A DNA stretch of 7,552 nucleotides, taken from Burkholderiales bacterium (GTDB taxonomy: Bacteria > Pseudomonadota > Gammaproteobacteria > Burkholderiales > SG8-39). How positions within the stretch are numbered: position 1 is the first letter of the stretch; each line of letters starts with the position of its first letter. Under the pieces are notes generated by a model. The model was given only the letters and a program-made list of their open reading frames with translations, was not told where the DNA came from and made no database searches. The stretch covers positions 1 through 7,552 of the forward strand of contig JADLDQ010000333.1 of NCBI GenBank assembly GCA_020846575.1, in the 5' to 3' direction. Of the stretch, positions 5,884 to 7,552 are shown piece by piece. The translations under genes and the position numbers were made by a program.

Positions 5884-6999
5884 ATGGAACAGCGCGAGCT
5901 CGCCGCCGAGACACCGATTCTGCAGGTGCGGGACCTCTGGCACGCATACGCAGCGCACCCGGTCGTGCGCGGCCTGTCGTTCTCGCTCAAGCGAGGCGAC
6001 ATCGCCTGCCTGCTCGGGCCGAGCGGCTGCGGCAAGACCACGGTGTTGCGTTGCATCGCCGGGTTCGAGCCGCTGCAGGGCGGGGAGATCCGCATCGCCG
6101 GCGGCGTGGTCGGTACGCCGGACCATTGCGCGCCACCCGAGAGCCGTCGGGTCGGCATGGTGTTCCAGGATTACGCCCTGTTCCCGCACCTGACGGTCGG
6201 GGGCAACGTGGCGTTCGGACTGCACGGCTTGCCTCGCCCGCAGCGCGCAGCGCGCGTCGAGGAGTGCATCCGCACCGTCGGCCTGGCCGGACTCGGCGAC
6301 AGCTTTCCCCACCAGCTCTCCGGCGGGCAGCAGCAGCGGGTGGCGCTCGCCCGGGCGCTCGCGCCCAGGCCCGAGTTGCTGCTGCTCGACGAACCCTTCT
6401 CGAACCTCGACGTGGAACTGCGCGAGCGCCTGGGACTGGAAGTGCGCGAGATCATCCGCCGCGCGCGCATCAGCGCGGTGCTGGTCACCCACGACCAGCA
6501 CGAGGCGTTCGCCATGGCCGATGAGATCGGCATCATGCGCGACGGCGCGATCGAGCAGTGGGACAACGCCTACAACCTCTACCACCGCCCCGCCAACCGC
6601 TTCGTCGCCGATTTCGTCGGACAGGGAGCATTCGTCCCCGGCGCGGTGCTCTCGCCGCGGCGAGTCGGCATCGAGCTGGGGGTGTTGAACGGGCAGGTGC
6701 CCTCGAGCTGCGGCGCCGACTGCGCGAGCTGCGGCAAGGGCTGCCAGGTGGACGTCCTGCTGCGGCCCGACGACATCGTGCACGACGACGCGAGTCGCAC
6801 CCGGGCCGAGGTTCTGCACAAGGCGTTCCGCGGCGCCGAGATCCTGTACACGCTGCGCCTGGCGAGCGGGCGCAAGGTCCTCGCGCTGGTGCCCAGCCAC
6901 CACAACCACGCCATCGGCGAGCGCATCGGCATCCGCCTGGAAGTCGACCACGTGGTGGCCTACAAGCGCGCGTCGGAGCCGGTGCTCGACTGCGGCTGA
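5884..6999 (+). CDS. fbpC: Fe(III) ABC transporter ATPase with C-terminal Cys4 cluster (FbpC type)
   Basis: A 371-residue cytoplasmic ATPase that powers the iron importer. Nucleotide-binding domain: Walker A GPSGCGKT (45-52), Q-loop VFQDYALFPHLTV (93-105), signature LSGGQQQR (145-152), Walker B LLLLDEP (165-171), D-loop SNLD (173-176) and H-loop His203 in VTHD. The protein passes into a C-terminal regulatory (TOBE-like) domain from about residue 243, with LLRPDDIVHDD (292-302). All catalytic residues are present. The odd part is CGADCASCGKGC (276-287), a C-x3-C-x2-C-x3-C cluster just before the RPDD motif, plus SHHNH (338-342); a metal or Fe-S site is possible. ATG 5884 is chosen because TATAAT at 5871 would put the transcript start there; ATG 5875 is in frame but overlaps that hexamer. 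The frame runs back to 5737 without family resemblance. It diverges from fbpB, and no Fur box is seen in front. Confidence 0.92.
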   Translation: MEQRELAAETPILQVRDLWHAYAAHPVVRGLSFSLKRGDIACLLGPSGCGKTTVLRCIAGFEPLQGGEIRIAGGVVGTPDHCAPPESRRVGMVFQDYALFPHLTVGGNVAFGLHGLPRPQRAARVEECIRTVGLAGLGDSFPHQLSGGQQQRVALARALAPRPELLLLDEPFSNLDVELRERLGLEVREIIRRARISAVLVTHDQHEAFAMADEIGIMRDGAIEQWDNAYNLYHRPANRFVADFVGQGAFVPGAVLSPRRVGIELGVLNGQVPSSCGADCASCGKGCQVDVLLRPDDIVHDDASRTRAEVLHKAFRGAEILYTLRLASGRKVLALVPSHHNHAIGERIGIRLEVDHVVAYKRASEPVLDCG

Positions 7000-7011
7000 G
7001 GCCGCTGCGCC

Positions 7012-7033
7012 GGGCGCCCGGTGAGCGCCCTTT
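7012..7033 (+). terminator. Possible terminator between convergent fbpC and TPR gene
   Basis: GGGCGC (7012-7017) pairs with GCGCCC (7025-7030) around a 7-nt loop and is followed by TTT (7031-7033), 13 bp past the fbpC stop. An alternative fold is the perfect 12-bp palindrome CCGGGCGCCCGG (7010-7021). The U-tract is only three bases, so termination may be weak. The nonamer GCCCTTTCA is repeated at 7027-7035 and 7038-7046, overlapping the end of the TPR gene. Confidence 0.4.
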
Positions 7034-7552
7034 CAACGCCCTTTCAGCGCCTCCAGCCCCCGGGTGACCTCCTCGTGCTGGGCGAAGCGCGTGCCCAGCG
7101 CAGCCAGGCGCTCGTATTCGGTCCGGGCGGCCTTCTTGTCGCCGGCCTGCGCCTGCAGCTTGGCCAACTGCAGCCGCAGGCCGGGGCTGTCGGGCGCCAG
7201 GGCCAGCGCGCTCTGCTGCATGGCCAGCGCATCCTTCAGCCGGCCGGCAACGGCCAGGGCGCGGGCCAGGGTGTCGCGCAGCGGCGGCTGGTCGGGCGCC
7301 AGCTGCACGGCCTGCTCGGCCTGCGCCAGCGCCTCGGGCTTGCCCTGCTCCAGCAGCACCCAGGCCAGGTTGTTGCGCGCCAGCGCCTGCTGCGGGTTGG
7401 TCGCCAGCACGGCGCGGTACTGGGCCTCGGCGCCGGCGAAATCGCGCCGCGCCATCGCCGCATCGCCCAGGTAGTGGCGGAACAGCAGGTCCTGCGGATG
7501 GCGCTGCACCCAGTCGGCGGCCATCGCCGCCGCCTCGGCCGCCTGGCCGCCG
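7033..7552 (-). CDS. TPR-repeat protein, C-terminal part (PrsT-like)
   Basis: Partial gene; the frame stays open to the right edge, so its start lies outside the window and about 172 C-terminal residues are visible. They form tandem tetratricopeptide repeats: DLLFRHYLGDAAMARRDFAGA, AEAQYRAVLATNPQQALARN, NLAWVLLEQGKPEALAQAEQ, AVQLAPDQPPLRDTLARALA, then ALALAPDSPGLRLQLAKLQA. The end is GTRFAQHEEVTRGLEALKGR. The ARNNLAWVLL and APDxPxLRDTLA phrases and the closing region resemble the C-terminus of PrsT, the large TPR lipoprotein of the PEP-CTERM/exosortase system, but other TPR proteins end similarly, so the name is tentative. TPR domains are protein-protein scaffolds. Leucine is coded almost only by CTG here (one TTG, no CTC seen), while all upstream genes use CTC freely. 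It is convergent with fbpC, 33 bp between stops. Confidence 0.75.
   Translation of the reverse strand, partial: GGQAAEAAAMAADWVQRHPQDLLFRHYLGDAAMARRDFAGAEAQYRAVLATNPQQALARNNLAWVLLEQGKPEALAQAEQAVQLAPDQPPLRDTLARALAVAGRLKDALAMQQSALALAPDSPGLRLQLAKLQAQAGDKKAARTEYERLAALGTRFAQHEEVTRGLEALKGR

Noticed and set aside
6709..6735. Radical-SAM enzyme motif in the ATPase (C-x3-C-x2-C)
   Set aside because: The surrounding protein is an ABC ATPase regulatory domain with no TIM barrel or SAM-binding features; only the cysteine spacing is shared.
5674..6951. Long minus-strand reading frame antisense to fbpC
   Set aside because: Translation lacks domain features, while the opposite strand encodes an intact ATPase with every catalytic motif.

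Overview
The window is G+C-rich DNA with dense coding, GTG/TTG starts and proteobacterial gene families. A beta- or gammaproteobacterium is the best guess. This rests on family resemblance (FbpABC-type iron importer, AmpG-like carrier, EgtD, PrsT-like TPR protein), not on any marker gene. No rRNA, tRNA, mobile element, CRISPR array or origin was seen, and no gene-free stretch exceeds about 220 bases.

Layout: (1) 1-136, minus strand: the N-terminus of a membrane-anchored spermidine-synthase-like protein running off the left edge. (2) 137-302: divergent intergenic region. (3) 303-1610, plus: AmpG/PAT-type major facilitator carrier. (4) 1611-1832: 222-bp spacer with a short imperfect direct repeat. 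(5) 1833-2786, plus: EgtD-type L-histidine N-alpha-methyltransferase, followed by a likely rho-independent terminator. (6) 2787-2985: control region with a strong Fur-box match and a weaker FNR-like half-matched palindrome. (7) 2986-4026, plus: periplasmic Fe(III)-binding protein. (8) 4055-5677, minus: its two-domain inner-membrane permease. (9) 5678-5883: divergent promoter region. (10) 5884-6999, plus: the ATPase of the importer. (11) 7033-7552, minus: the C-terminal part of a TPR-repeat protein running off the right edge.

How it works together: the binding protein, permease and ATPase together form a complete Fe(III) ABC importer, but the three genes are not one operon. They run plus, minus, plus, so each needs its own promoter. 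The only convincing Fur box lies in front of the binding-protein gene. The ATPase gene has a perfect TATAAT placed so that its transcript may begin at or next to the ATG (a leaderless message).

The most interesting observation is a four-cysteine cluster (C-x3-C-x2-C-x3-C, residues 276-287) in the C-terminal regulatory domain of the ATPase, together with a His-rich SHHNH stretch. It looks like a metal or Fe-S site on the cytoplasmic side of an iron importer, which could sense iron or redox state and gate transport. That function is inference.
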